64,000 nucleotides of DNA from Chrysomallon squamiferum (Eukaryota > Mollusca > Gastropoda > Neomphalida > Peltospiridae), in the NCBI GenBank assembly GCA_012295275.1, contig CM022665.1:11748976-11812975 (forward strand), written 5' to 3'. A program made the translations under genes and the position numbers. The notes under the pieces were generated by a model. That model had not been told where the DNA came from. It made no database searches and saw nothing but the letters and a program-made list of their open reading frames with translations. Below are positions 24,539 through 38,040 of this stretch, in pieces (the stretch's first letter is position 1; each line of letters opens with the position of its first letter).

Positions 24539-24896
24539 GAAAGAAAGAAAGAAAGGAAAAAGAAGAGATTGTGTTTAAGATTTTGTTTCAACGATTTCTA
24601 TATAATTATATAACAAAACATTTAACTGGAGAGTAAGTTAAAATGCCATTCACCATGCATCTTTTCTGCATTGACATTTTGCTAAATGCAAAGATTGGAT
24701 GTCAATACAGATCACATATGAAAGCATGGAAAAATGTATTCAGTCAGTCTGTTCGTATTATCATTGGTACACTTTAAAAACAATAAGCGAAGCTAACGTT
24801 AACAAAATGTTTTGTGCTATTGAAAATAATTTTATTTATTACCTAATAAATATATATATAATTTATTATTTATCTATAGGCGTACTGAAAATACAT

Positions 24897-24935
<39 letters not shown>

Positions 24936-25139
24936 CGTATATATATATATGTACGTATGTATGTATTTATGTATGTATGTATGTATATGTATGTATATAT
25001 GTATGTATATGTATGTTTGTATGTATGTATATATGTATGTATGTAGAATAGATTTAAATAATAAAATTTTACTTCCATTCAGGCATTTTTTATGATACAA
25101 TGTTTTCTATTTATCATAGATAACAATTTTTAATTATTA
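23841..25139. repeat. Microsatellite-rich block (TAA, ATG, AT, GAAA, CATA/CA/TATG)
   Basis: TAA then ATG (24238-24294), AT/TAA/GAAA (about 24451-24560), and a compound CATA-CA-TA-TATG array (24891-25046) whose two ends are mutually complementary and could fold. Tyr/His/Ile-rich frames here are artefacts. Confidence 0.92.
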
Positions 25140-25720
25140 AAACGGACATCCTAATCTGATCCTCTGGACCGCTTTGTATCTACGACTATTTAGTTGTGAT
25201 ATAGTTTCATGGTTTCGAAATAAACACGGGTCTTGTACAAGTCTGCCAGTGAAGAAACTGGGTTACCGTAGCGTTACAGAAAAGGTTCAAAAGGAATAAA
25301 GTGAAGTAAAAAAAAAAAAAATCGCTTGCAGCTGGTTTAGAGTTTCAGAATTTTACAAACGAGACGGTCAAATTGTCGACACTTTGTCGTTTGTTTTAGG
25401 CTCTCTCGGGGACTTCACCGTCTTGCAGGCGCCGTCGAACCTAAAGCGATCAACGTTGTCAATTTGGCAAATAAAAGAACGAATACCTGACCTCATATTC
25501 AGTTTGAATTATATAACGGGCCTCTGAAAATCTCGCAACGCCGTAAAAAGAGGTCGTCGTATTGGCGTAAAATATTAATCATAGTCAAGCTATTTGATAT
25601 CGATTTTGTCTTACGTCTTCGATCCGTACTTACCCTCGAGTCAAAGGTTGCTGAATGTCGGCCTAAAATAATGGCAAAGGGGAACGTTTTGACTGTCGCT
25701 GGATTTTGAAGTAATGTGTG
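25140..25720. other. Unique-sequence island
   Basis: Complex CpG-bearing sequence. It holds an Otx/Bicoid-type TAATCT (25152-25157). An A-run at about 25309-25321 interrupts it. No open frame of interest. Confidence 0.35.
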
Positions 25721-26229
25721 AAAAGAGTATTTATTTATTTACATTTTTATATTATTTTATGTAATGTGTTTGCTTTGTTATTGTAGCCTATCTTACATAA
25801 TATTATATTATATTATATTATGAGATTGAAAAACCATATTATATAAACTTTTAAATTCAACATCTACAAACAACTGAAAGAATTAGTGAAAACAACAAAT
25901 TTATTTTTTCATTATTAGAATATTTATTTTTTTTTATTATTATTATTTTTTTTTTATTGGCTTAGTTATTATTTATTTAGTAATTAAACTGTTTGTTTCC
26001 TTCGGTATTTTGCATGTGCAGTTTTTATCCATATTCATTATGCAATCTATGTGTGTGCGTTTGTGAGTATGCAACGTGTTAACAGATAACAACATCCCAC
26101 TGGTGCAAAAATCTATTACAGAAAAAAAAAAAAAAAAAATAATAATAATAAAAATGTCACAGAATCTCATTTCTTATGTGTAAGTTGAAACTTACGACTG
26201 AGAAAAGATTCATTATCTATTTTAATTTA
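25721..26229. other. AT-rich DNA
   Basis: TATTA units (about 25797-25822) and an A-run followed by TAA (about 26121-26153). No gene seen. Confidence 0.6.
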
Positions 26230-26830
26230 TTTGAGAAATTGCCACATCGTAATCAAAATGCTACTTCAGGGTCTCACGTACACACATTCCTTCGACCAGA
26301 GCTGGCGAGGTATTCGCGGGTGTCTCGGCGAGCGGGAATCACGTAGGAACAATGGCCCGATTTGTGTGGTTGAAATCACTACTCGAGCAATACATCGCAC
26401 ACCGTTCAAAGAACCGTACGTCGCGTGAATGGGGGTGCTTCACTTTGCTCGGTTCATCTGGTGGGGAAAATGGCCAGTAAAACGGTGCATGTCCCAGGAC
26501 AATCTTCGACCGAACACGATCAAGTGCCACTCAGGACTGGGTTATTATGCCAGACCCGCACACCTGCGTCGAGCCTTGGTCCTGACACTTCAGTGTTATG
26601 ACGTAAGCGGTAATTGATCATACATTGCCTGGTAACGTGACAAGAAGATCAGCCCGAACACGTCCTCAGATAGTATAGCAAGAGAAAGCTTAGAATACCG
26701 GAAACCTCCACACCCCTTTAAAAAAAAAAGGGAATATGCTGAGGGTAATGACGGGTGTCAGACGTTTGGGGAGCAGAGATGGGCGTGTTCCTCCACCCCC
26801 TGTCTCTTATTTCATTCCCTGGCGTTCACT
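26230..26830. other. Unique-sequence island with SOX, NKX2 and CRE-like motifs
   Basis: CpG-rich complex DNA. GAACAATGG (26347-26355) fits a SOX site, TCAAGTG (26520-26526) an NKX2 site and TGACGTAA (26599-26606) a CRE-like site. Frames of 60-65 codons on both strands overlap and are not recognised. Candidate enhancer. Confidence 0.4.
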
Positions 26831-27363
26831 TTTCGTATAAAGTTATGCAGTTTTTGTCATAGAGCCATTATTGCTTCTGAATTTCTTTCTAAATGGTCGT
26901 AATGAATGAAACATTAGAATAAGGATTACTGTTGTGGGTGAAGGGAACGACTTGTCGAAATTAAAATATGTTAGTAATTTGTAATTAAGAGAACAATACA
27001 ATATCGTTAATTCTTCACCTGCTCAGACCAGAGACATCTCAATAATTGTCATCACTGCGACTGTTTTTATTATTACCGTTAAACATTTTATAAGAATGCT
27101 GGTATAAACCAGCGACCGTTTCTATTTTACGATAATGTTATTGAAATACAGTTCAGTAAACAGACGCAGCATCTCGAGCGTCAATATCTAATATGACAGT
27201 AAAACCTACATCATATTACTCTATAATATTAATAAGGATTTAAAATGAAAAAAAAATAAATAAATAAATAAATAAATAAATAAAATAATATAAAAAATGT
27301 AAAACTGTGAAAGTGACAAACTCGGTGCACATTCAAAGAAAGAAGTTAAATTGTTCGATGTAT
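26831..27363. other. Intergenic DNA ending in an AAAT array
   Basis: Unique AT-rich sequence with AAAT units at about 27250-27292. No gene seen. Confidence 0.55.
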
Positions 27364-27526
27364 GTACATTATATTTATTTATGTGTGTGCCTTTCATATC
27401 ATCTATCTGTACTTTTATCTACTTGTTTATAAAAATGTACGTCTGTCTGTCTGACCATCTGCGTGTTGCTATCTATCTGACCATCTGCGTGTTGTACATT
27501 ATATTTATTTACTTTCATATCATCTA
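27364..27526. repeat. Nested direct duplications
   Basis: GTACATTATATTTATTTA plus CTTTCATATCATCTA occurs at 27364-27405 and again at 27494-27526, the second copy lacking 9 bp. CTGACCATCTGCGTGTTG occurs at 27451-27468 and 27477-27494. The second unit joins directly into the second copy of the first. Confidence 0.88.
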
Positions 27527-27532
27527 AATAAA

Positions 27533-27577
<45 letters not shown>

Positions 27578-28089
27578 ACAAATAAATAAATGAAAAATAA
27601 TAATAATAATAATAATTTGAAACATTCTATTACTGGTGGTAAATGCTACACGTCTTTTGGAGATTTCAGAAAGAAGAAAATACAAAAATAATTAACCGAA
27701 AACAAAACAGCTTATGTTTCTTTTAGTTCATCATTGGCACTGATGTTGCTATTGCAATCCACATCACCGTACGTGCTTTTTTTCGAGTTGTTTTACAGTA
27801 CACTATCTACAAAACAAACTTAGTATATAATATGGAATACTATTACTGAAATAAACGTGAAGGAACACACAGACATTTTCTTTCCATTTTTAATGTTTTA
27901 TTTTCGAGCACTAAAATTTCAAAAAATCTCTAGATTTTTAATTCGTTACAAACCGTTTATTAGTCTGGAGTCTGGTTATCACTTCCAAACATTACACAAC
28001 ACACGAGGAAGAAAGAGAAGGAAACATCTTTTGTTTCGTTTGTGTGGGACGACCATTAATAAACTGAAAGCATAAACAATTCTCACTTC
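27527..28089. other. AAAT array then AT-rich DNA
   Basis: AAAT units at about 27531-27592 followed by TAA units. The remainder is unique but AT-rich, and no gene is seen. Confidence 0.6.
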
Positions 28090-28707
28090 TTCTTTTTTTT
28101 CAAATTTTCCTAACTGGCAGCGAGTACTAATGGGTTTTCTCTTAAAAAGCGATTCTGATTTTAATATGTTTCGATTTGCGTCGCTTTCTGACTGGTGGTC
28201 GCATGGCCCGAGGCTTCGTGTATTGAACTATCTTTTACCAACACGATTGCTGTTAACAGTTTGGACAAGCGACTATGACCGCTATTGCAGCTGGTTCCAT
28301 TTTTATCACGTACATATAGTTTTATCAATTTCCATCCACAGTTAGTCTTCGTCTTTTATAATGTGTCGCGTAAAACAAAATTTAAAAAAAAAAAAAAACT
28401 TAAGAAGAGCAAATAATGACTGGCTAAAGAATTCCCAGCAGATTGCTTATAATCAACTTTTAAGCACAAAAACAGTTACGATGTGAAGTTTTTAGAGGCA
28501 GAACCCATTATCTCACAAATACTCTACGCGTTTATTTACAACAATAGATGTATTATTTTTTGTGTTGTTTCAGTATTTTCAGAATGTAAGGCAAAAACCA
28601 CTTATTTGACAAAGAGGAAAAAACGAATGGATTTCATTGTTGCTCTTGACAATAAAAAAAGAAAATTTTAATTGCTGGCGTAAATGGTGAAATATGTATG
28701 GGTGGGC

Positions 28708-28711
<4 letters not shown>
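28090..28711. other. Unique sequence, no gene recognised
   Basis: A more complex patch at 28120-28350 holds a 71-codon frame without recognisable domain; the rest is AT-rich. Confidence 0.4.

Positions 28712-28795
<84 letters not shown>
28712..28795. repeat. (GA)n dinucleotide microsatellite
   Basis: About 42 uninterrupted GA units on the + strand. Confidence 0.97.
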
Positions 28796-28800
<5 letters not shown>

Positions 28801-28849
28801 AAATATATTAAAAAGTAAAGGTATTATGGTATACGCCCATTTACTCAAT

Positions 28850-29200
28850 TATTTCAGAAACAAGCCCAACAACAACGCACGTCCGATGTTGATTTGGGAG
28901 CCGCCCAAACTAACGCCACTAATACTCATCTAATTGTTCCGCACACCCGAATGCACGAGAACGGTATCCGGCAACTCAACCACCTGTGCGCCAGTTAATG
29001 AGCGAATTCGCGCGAACTACCCAATGCGCCGACCCTGTTGTTCAGTTTTCAGATCACTTTCCCTAGCTTGCCTGTTGCCCATCCAAAAATAACATGCGCT
29101 GCCTTCTTAATTGGATGTCGCTTTCGAACGAAACTCTAGTGTTATTGAATAAATGGAAATTTAGCCTGAGTTTGAAACTTAACACCAACGTGCTATAAAA
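28850..29200. other. Unique-sequence island
   Basis: CpG-rich sequence with an E-box CACCTG (28981-28986) and a GCGAATTCGCGCG stretch shortly downstream. No open frame of interest. Candidate regulatory DNA. Confidence 0.35.
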
Positions 29201-30224
29201 CTATTTGAACAGAACGTAAATTAAACTTCTTTTTTCTTTTTACCGAAAAATTTCTTGGTAAGGAAACTGAATACAACACATGTTTCTCTGTGTTTTCTTA
29301 AGAAATAATAGGTGTGTTCCGAATTTTTTGAAAATTTGATTTTTACATCCTAATTACATTACTTATGAAAATAAGTTTTCGAAGTTTTAAAAACCAAAAA
29401 AACCAAACAAAAACACACAACCCAACCACCCGCCTGCCCCACCCCCCATAATACAAAAAACAACAACAAAAAAAAAAAAAAAAAAAAAAAACAACTCAAC
29501 AACAAGAACAAAACAAACCTCTTTTTTTTAAATATTAAGATATAACAGTTTGTGTGTGTATCTCTCACACGTTCAGTTTAATAATAATATATTTAAATAA
29601 AATAAAATTATATACAATAAAACACATGAAAAAATATCCGCACTTAAAATAAAAAAGGGATATTATACATAATATAAATATAAAGTACCTCAGAATACAC
29701 AATTAATAGTTATTAATATTTAAAATGTGAAAAACGTATTTGTAAAACAATTAGAGGAAATAAATAAATAAATAAATAAATAAATTAATTAATTAATTAA
29801 TTAATTAATTAATTAATAAAATAAAATAAAATAAAATAAAATAAAATAAATAATTAAATAAATAATAATAAAAATTAAATTATATTAAATTAATAGAAGA
29901 TAAATAAATAATAAAAAAGTAAGTAAATAAATAAAACAAAATAAAATACGATAAAACAAAATAATACAAACTGATAAATAAATAAATAAGATAAAATAAG
30001 ATAAAATAAAATAAATAAATAAATAAATAAGTAAACAAATAAATAAAAAATAACAAAAAATAAAAAAATAAAATAAAATAAATAAATAAATAAATGAAGA
30101 AGAAAAGGACAGAAGAAGAATAGAAAGAGACTATACTTTTATTAAATTTAGTATTTTAAAATATTGTAATTACTAAATTATCTAATTGTTCATTTATTTA
30201 TTAAAGTTATTGTTGTTACTGCTG

Positions 30225-30267
<43 letters not shown>

Positions 30268-31112
30268 TATTATTATTATTATGATTATTATCATCATCGT
30301 TATCATTACCATAATTATTATTATTTTATTACATTATTATTATTATTGTTATTAATACTTTTATTATTTCTTTACAAAGAAGAAAACGAAACAGACAAAT
30401 AAATAAATAAATAAATAAATAAAGCAAATTCACAAATTACTACAGTTATGCTAAAAATATAATATAATTCATGTTATTTATTTCGTTCTGTTACAGTTAT
30501 GAAGTAAATTCATACTTCATTTAATAACTGAATCAGTAATTAGATTCGTTTTAATGAAACAAAAACAAAATAATAAATAAATATCTTTATTTCCTGTTAT
30601 AAAATCATTATGAAGAATGTGTTATCTGTTCAAAACTCTGGTCCGACTGAGTCTTTTTGGTTACTACTCTGTAGTTGTTGAACTGTAACAATTGTTAATA
30701 TTATGATAACAAACACATTTAGTTTGCTAGAAAAAGATTATAATAATTACATATATTGCATAATATTAATCCTTCTGTATCTGTTCGTCTGTCTGTCTGT
30801 CTTTGTCTCAAGAAATTATATCTGTCTAATTATTGTTGTTGTATCAAATAAAAAAATACTTTTGAAAGACACTATTACATTGTTAAAAGCAGTTTAATAC
30901 GAAGTAAACTTGAGAAATCTTCAGAAATATTATATAAAAAAAAAAAAAAAAAAAAAATTAAAATAAAATAATATAAAGTAAAATAAATTAATTAATAAAA
31001 TAAATAAATACGAATGAACATACATCTCCTAACAAATATTCAACATTAAATTTCTTTCTTTTTTTCCTTTTTTTTTTCTTTCTTTTTTTTTTTTTTCTTT
31101 CTTTCTCTTTTG

Positions 31113-31146
<34 letters not shown>

Positions 31147-31222
31147 CTTTTTTCCTCTTTCTTTTATTTTTTCTTCGTTTTTGTTTCATTTCCATTTTTA
31201 CCTTCATACATTTTGAAGTTAC

Positions 31223-31260
<38 letters not shown>

Positions 31261-31420
31261 TTCGTTATGTTCATTAAGTTCAAATTCTCTTGGATTTTTC
31301 TCTTGTGAAAATGGAAAAACTGTGAACAGAATATTCATTAATATCAGCAATCAATAGTGTAGAAGGACGCACAAAAAAAAAAGAAAAAAAAAGTGTTCTT
31401 TATCGCTACCTGGTTCTCTG
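29201..31420. other. Low-complexity belt
   Basis: A/AAC-rich tract (29390-29520), AAAT/AATT/AAAAT units almost without break (29758-30095), TTA (about 30228-30290), AAAT (about 30397-30423), a T/C-only tract with a long T-run (about 31051-31170) and poly-A (about 31229-31257). No gene seen. Confidence 0.85.
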
Positions 31421-31612
31421 TTTACTTAGACGTAAGTATCTCACTTAATTGTCCGTTTCATGGATCCAGTGTACTGAGTAATGACAAAACGGAACGAAAC
31501 GAATACGCCCACGTGATTGAGTGGACAATTATATTTTAATGGGTATATTTTTAGTATGTTATTTTTGTGGAGGTGCTAAAATATTCTTCTTCACTTCGTA
31601 TTATTATTATTA

Positions 31613-31662
<50 letters not shown>

Positions 31663-32574
31663 CATCATCATTATAATTATAATTATTATTATTATTGTAA
31701 TTATCATCATAATTATCATTATAATATTTAGTGAATAATTGTCAATAGTAGTTGTAGTAGTAGAATAGTGGTAGTAGTTGTTGTTATAGTAATAGTAATA
31801 ATAATAATGATAATAGCAGCAGCTGTAGCGATTATGGCAGTAGAGGCAGAAGCAAAAATATCGATTATTGTTTTTGTTAATATACATACATACATACATA
31901 CATACATACATACATACATACATACATACATACATACACATATATTTTTGAAATTATCATTTTTATTGTTGTTGGTGGTGATCTTCTTCTTCTTCTTCTT
32001 CTTCTTCTTATCGTCATTGTCATCATCTGCTTAGATTTCTTTAAACATTTTAAAACCTGTTTGATTATCGCCTCCTTACATATTGTACAGATTTTAGACA
32101 ACATGGCACAACACAAGAGGAGCGAGAAACCTGGATACTTTTTACACATACATTATTGTCTAAGTTTCATCATGAGTCATTCTTGACAAACATCCCCAAT
32201 ACAACGTACTCACATACTCACAATTTGGTGCATGAATTAGTGACACACAGAACCACATTTCAGTAAACAGTTAAATAAATCAAATATGAAAGGGAAGCAA
32301 CCAGATACATCGTCTGGATAAAAAGGGTGATGATGGTGGTACTTTGATTCTAGAACGGGTAAAAATTAAAAAAAAAAAGAATATAAATATTCGGGATTTT
32401 TCAGTGACTTTGGTTCTGTGTTAAAGACTCGCTTGTGATATAATAAAGATGTTGTTGGTATTTATACTTAGGAAATAAAAATGACTCGCGTGGCTTTAAC
32501 TTTAATGTATTCCGGAATGACAAAAAATATATTTATTTATTTATTTATTTATTTATTTATAGTTTTACTCTTGA

Positions 32575-32580
<6 letters not shown>
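31421..32580. other. Mixed DNA with TTA, TAG, CATA and TTC arrays
   Basis: TTA and ATT units (31600-31725), TAG-like units (about 31745-31800), CATA (about 31882-31939), TTC (31982-32010) and TTTA (32529-32560). Short unique patches at 31421-31530 and 32030-32340 hold no gene. Confidence 0.8.

Positions 32581-32667
<87 letters not shown>
32581..32667. repeat. (CT)n dinucleotide microsatellite
   Basis: About 43 uninterrupted CT units, the longest dinucleotide array in the window. Confidence 0.97.
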
Positions 32668-32671
<4 letters not shown>

Positions 32672-33208
32672 CTGATTTTCCTTCCATTTTATTTTCGCAT
32701 TCTAACGGTATCTCACTCACTCCTTCTCAGTGTTTGTGAATCTGTCTCACAGGTATTTTTATACATTCGGTATAAATTGTTTTAACATACGTTTTAAAAT
32801 CAAAATTAATGGTTATTAACACTTGTTCCAAATTTCAACAGAATATGTTATTTTTCTTCGAACAACTGTAGTAAAAATATTTTTAAGTGCATTGGTGGTT
32901 TGTAGTGTATCTGTTTTATTGCTGGCGGATTTTATCATACGTAAAGTTTTTGATAATTATTTATCATTATATTAATACATTCTTCTTCTTATTATTATTA
33001 TTATTATCATCATCATCATTAGTAGTAGTAGAGTAGTAGTAGTAGAAGTAGTAGTAGTTGTTGTTGCAGTGGTAGTAGTTATTTATTTTTTATATTTCGT
33101 TTTAATTGATTTAAATACATGTAATTATAAAAAAAATATTTACTTCTTAATATACATATAAAATTTCGTTTTTTATTGTTTTTCTTCTTTATCATCGTTC
33201 TCATCATC

Positions 33209-33250
<42 letters not shown>

Positions 33251-33511
33251 GTTGTTGTTGTTGTTGTTGTTACTATTACTATACCCACGTTAATACTATC
33301 TGTATTACGTAACACTCTCACTAAGACCTGTTTAATGGTGATAATGACTTAAAACGCCCACGGACATTTCACACGTGATTCACAAAAATCACGGGATCCG
33401 GTTGTTTGTGTAGCAACACGAAATAACCACGAACTAACATTTTCATGATTGTGATTTCGTAAATGCTAATTGCGTCACTATGGTTTAAGTAAATGTTTAA
33501 ACACAGTATAT

Positions 33512-33553
<42 letters not shown>

Positions 33554-34380
33554 GTAATTTTCTAAATTAATTATATATATATATAAAGATACATTTAATT
33601 ATTTTATAACATTTAACAAATATTATTGTTACTCTACTAGTAGTAACTGTTATTTTTTTTTTTTTTTTCCTTTCTTTTCTTTTCTTTTTCAAATAATTTT
33701 TATCGTTGCCTTCCTTTTTTCTTTTTATAATTCATTAATATTAAACTTACCGTTGTTTCCAGTGTTGGAAAATAAAATAAATAAATAAATTAAAAAAAAC
33801 AAACAAACAACAACAACAACAACAACAACAAAAAAGCCACTTATGTTTACATTTACTAAAGGCAAAAATTTTATCGAATGTAATTAATTTATTAAGTGAA
33901 TATTAAATTTTAATATATATATATATAAACCCAAACAAACAAAAAAAATTTCACAAATAATTATATATCATTGTAGAAAAGTTATATATTCTTTATTATA
34001 AATAATTATTTCTATCTCATTATTTATTTTACTATTAATTTATTCTAATTTCATTATTAATTATGTCCACTCTTACTTCTATGCAATTAGTGAAAGATTC
34101 TAATTAAACTCTTTTTCGTCTTGTTTTCCTTTGGTACATTTGAGTAGATTCATAATCTTTCTTTTTCTCCACAGGTAATACTTGTCTAGAAATATGATTG
34201 TTATTTTTATTTTTTTTTTTTTTTTTTTGCTTTAAAAAAGTCGGATCAAATTGAAAGGTTCATCCAGGACTCGTAAGAGTCCTATTCAAAAAAAAAAAAT
34301 AATAATAATAAAAATACAAATAATGAAAATTAAAAAGAGGAAAGAAAGCAAGAAAAAGAAACTGTATAAAAATAGAACAG
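32668..34380. other. AT-rich DNA with triplet arrays and a 33-base T-run
   Basis: TTA/CAT/TAG triplets (about 32985-33075), CAT/TTA/TTG (about 33195-33272), a unique patch (33300-33500), T33 at 33514-33546 and CAA units near 33808-33830. No gene seen. Confidence 0.7.
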
Positions 34381-34790
34381 ACAAAAGATAAATGTATCCC
34401 AGGTGATAACAATACGAGTGAACGGAACTGACGAATTCCGGCGGCTTCGACGAATACCGTGGATCGACCTGTCTCCGAGTGGCACCTTTTATCGAAAGAG
34501 AGGCGTATAGCATGAATCTTTAATTCTCATCACTGGCATCCCGCTTGCCTCACCCGAAAAACATCTCATTTCTCGATTGTGCGGTTTCAAAGAGGCCACA
34601 TAACGTGATATTTTTTTTACTTGAAATGAAGATAACTGAAGTGGGGGTGTTAAGAACGCTGGAAAAGATAGACGAATGGGTCTTTTCTTGTTCGTTACAA
34701 CACACGCCCAACTCTGCGTTAAGCCGCAATACAATATTCTTTTCAATAACTGTTTCAATTTCAGTTTCGTGATATACAAATAAACCACCT
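34381..34790. other. Unique-sequence island with a TCF-like motif
   Basis: CpG-bearing sequence with TTCAAAG (34586-34592), a TCF/LEF-type site. Frames on both strands overlap without recognised product. Confidence 0.35.
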
Positions 34791-35520
34791 CGTTTTTTTT
34801 TTTTTTTTTTTTTTTTTTTTCTTCATCTTCATTTTCGTTTTTAGTTAAATATAGCAATACTTTCATTTTTGAAAACACGACAGTTGATATAACGTTTTCA
34901 CTGCCCAGTGTAAACATATTTTTACTTAACCACTCTTCGTTCAGGTAAATACAGGTATGACATGTTTTGCAACATGTGACGTATATTTTATGTGTATATT
35001 TTTATGTTTTATGACTAAAACTTCCTCATTTCGTTTCTTTATTTATCTGAAAAGGAAGAGCTAAATATGGTAACATCAAAGTCGAAAAAAATAAACAAGA
35101 TAGAAGAAGGCGCGGATTCAGTACGATGGTCACAAACGTAAATCGTCATCCCTTAGACATTCTGTAAAATGCATTAGTCAAAATGTTCACTAACGTCTAT
35201 ATTTTAACATTATGAGCTCGGCTCTGGTTAAATATCCAGTGAGTGAGTTTGTCTAGTTAACAGTCTTGGATCCACCAATTGATATATTTTAACATAATAC
35301 TTGTGTATTTTTTTTAAGTATTTGTTTTAATTATTTTTTTTTAATTTTATTATTTATTATTATTATGTTGTTTTTTTTTAATTTAAGGTTGGTCATTTTC
35401 GGTATTTGTAGCTTTATGGAAAGCTTTCAAGCAAATATTTTTTCTACCACAACGGAATTCTTTTTCAAATAGTATACCATTATATACAAATTGGGTGGGG
35501 ATAATAACAACAATAACGAT

Positions 35521-35555
<35 letters not shown>

Positions 35556-35929
35556 TAAATAAACATAAAAAAATAAAAAATGAAATAAACAAACAACAAC
35601 AAAATAATAATAATTTTTTGAAAACGTAAAGAAAATTGCTTATCAAAATGGGTAGAAACATTTCAGATATTTGTTTATTAACTGCTGTCGACGTAATCAA
35701 ATATATCTATATATGTAAAAATATATATATTTTGTGTGAGTGTATGTATATGTATGTATGTATGTATATATTCACACGCATACACTCACACAGACACAAA
35801 GTATATATTTTATATATGATTCATTAAAATGAATGAATCAAAATTATATACATTAACACAAGCATATTATTGTTATTATTATTAGTATTATTTGTTGTTC
35901 TTATTGTTTTATTATTATCATCGTGAACA

Positions 35930-35960
<31 letters not shown>

Positions 35961-36060
35961 AACAACAAAGGCCAGTAAAAGGAAATTGCTCATGCTAACA
36001 GGCACTATAATTTGTAATAAATTATAACAAATGATCAATGAAAGAAAGAAAAAAAGAGAG
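34791..36060. other. AT-rich DNA between islands
   Basis: T-run at about 34793-34820, a more complex stretch at 35040-35280 and an A-run at about 35524-35548. No gene seen. Confidence 0.6.
35733..35792. repeat. 14-bp inverted repeat bracketing a TATG array
   Basis: TGTGTGAGTGTATG (35733-35746) and CATACACTCACACA (35779-35792) are exact complements with a TATG/TATA-rich loop. Confidence 0.85.
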
Positions 36061-36460
36061 AGAAAGATTTTAATAGATCAACGTAAAATGAACGCCAGTC
36101 CTTGTAGCATCTTCACAGAAAATTAATGCAAGATCTCAAACGATCTAAATGCGAAATGTACAAGATATCTATAACAGTACATCTACACACACTGAACAAC
36201 CTCTTCTGAGACATAAAACATCAATCAATTTATTCAATATTCCAAGTAATTATTAAGAGATCGATAAATATTCAATTATCTCCGCATTTCCACTGCACTC
36301 GTCATGACACAATTAACGGACGACAACTCCTACCCAGTTCAGCATCACTGGCGACACCAACCGGCAGAACCTCGAGAGCGATCAACATCCGGGTTTTTTG
36401 AAACTCTAAACATAAGAAGGCGAGGTTTGTCAGTCTAAGTAAATACAACATTATCGATAT
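36061..36460. other. Unique-sequence island
   Basis: The CpG-bearing core lies at 36290-36420. No open frame of note. Candidate regulatory DNA. Confidence 0.3.
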
Positions 36461-37045
36461 CTATATTACGTATTGACTGTGTTATTGATGATAGTTTTAC
36501 CAATTTGTATCTATTTGTGATCTATTTATTCTCTTCTGTGAGACTGTGATACAGAAGTACCCAGTCATTTAAGTTATGGATATAAAAAAAAAAAAAAAAC
36601 GAGGAATGTATGAATATGCAAATTTTTCAAATATGGCTGTCGTAAAAGGAAATTTTTAAAGACATGTTCAATAATGCATCGGAGTGTAACATTTTAAAGA
36701 ATTTTTTTTTCTCTCTCTCTCTCTTTTTTTTTTTTTTTTTTTTTTTTTGTTTCGTTGAAAGTCCTTTTAGAACAATTATCTTAAAATTATAACTATTTAT
36801 TTACATTAGTCTCAAAACTGAATTTCTTCATTGTGCTTGTTAAGGGTCTGAATAAAGTACAAAATTAAATGGTTTCGGTCACTAGCTAATTGAGCTTTTC
36901 CATCTGGATCCCTGTTTAAGACTGATTCAGTTTATGCCAGAAGAGACTTTACCTTACATTTCTATTAATATTCAAGATTAGCTTAATTGGACATGCATTA
37001 ACATTTACTTTGCGCTATTTAAAGTTTGAATTCAATGTTGAAACA

Positions 37046-37077
<32 letters not shown>

Positions 37078-37574
37078 AATGAATTCGCAATACATGTTAA
37101 TCCTCAGAAAGATTTAGTTATGAATTATAAAGTAAATCAGCGGCATATTTTATAAGCCTTTTGAAATATATTGGTAAAGGATATGTTTGTAAGACTTCAA
37201 TAATACTTTTCATCGCATGGCAAGATTATGAGCATGAGAAAATTGTTAAATAGTGGAGCAAGAGTGGACTATAGCTAAATGAGCAGTGACAAGAGACAGT
37301 GTTACTTTTTGGGGGATTTTTCTCTTCTAAGCCAGTGCTCGAGCAATGATTTAGCAAATACCACGATACAAGAAGACCCATTTATAAAATCTTTGATACA
37401 AATCGCTGAAACATTATAAAATGGCTGGCGAACTTTTTCTCTCATAATCATTATTACAGAAACAAATGTATACAACCATCTAATAACCATTTATTATTAA
37501 TATTATTTTAAATGTCATTCATTTATTTATTAATCCATTCCCACCCGCCAACCCCCTAACTTAATGAATTTCTC

Positions 37575-37612
<38 letters not shown>

Positions 37613-37640
37613 AAAATAAATAAATAAATAAAGACGAACA
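36461..37640. other. AT-rich DNA with homopolymer runs
   Basis: T-runs at about 36725-36748 and 37051-37077, and poly-A at about 37579-37610. No gene seen. Confidence 0.65.
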
Positions 37641-38040
37641 GACTAACGGACTTGGAACCTGAGCCGGGTGAAGGTCGAAGAGAATCGCTAAAGTGACACG
37701 TATGAGAAAAGACTCTCCCTGTTTCTTCGGCTTCATCCTCGGCGCGGTCTAGGCACGATCTGTAAATTTGATTCAAGGGTTACCTTCTCTCGGTTTCCGG
37801 ACAATTCCGTTTGCCGTTCAAATCAGCAAACAGTCTCTATTGTCTTTCGTGGGAGAGAAATGTGTTTGGCATGAAATTGTGCATTCCTCTTGATTAGATA
37901 TTGTTGCATGTCACTGCTGAAAGGCGCCCCAAAACAAGTGGCATGAATGGGACTTGCAAAAAGCAGAATCGCGCTTGCCACATTCTGAAAATGTCGAAAA
38001 TGCCAGCACACTTGTTTCTAAATTAATATTTCACAGCTTT
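37641..38040. other. Unique-sequence island
   Basis: CpG-bearing complex sequence including CTATTGTCTTT near 37838, which resembles a SOX site. Short minus-strand frames are not recognised. Confidence 0.35.
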
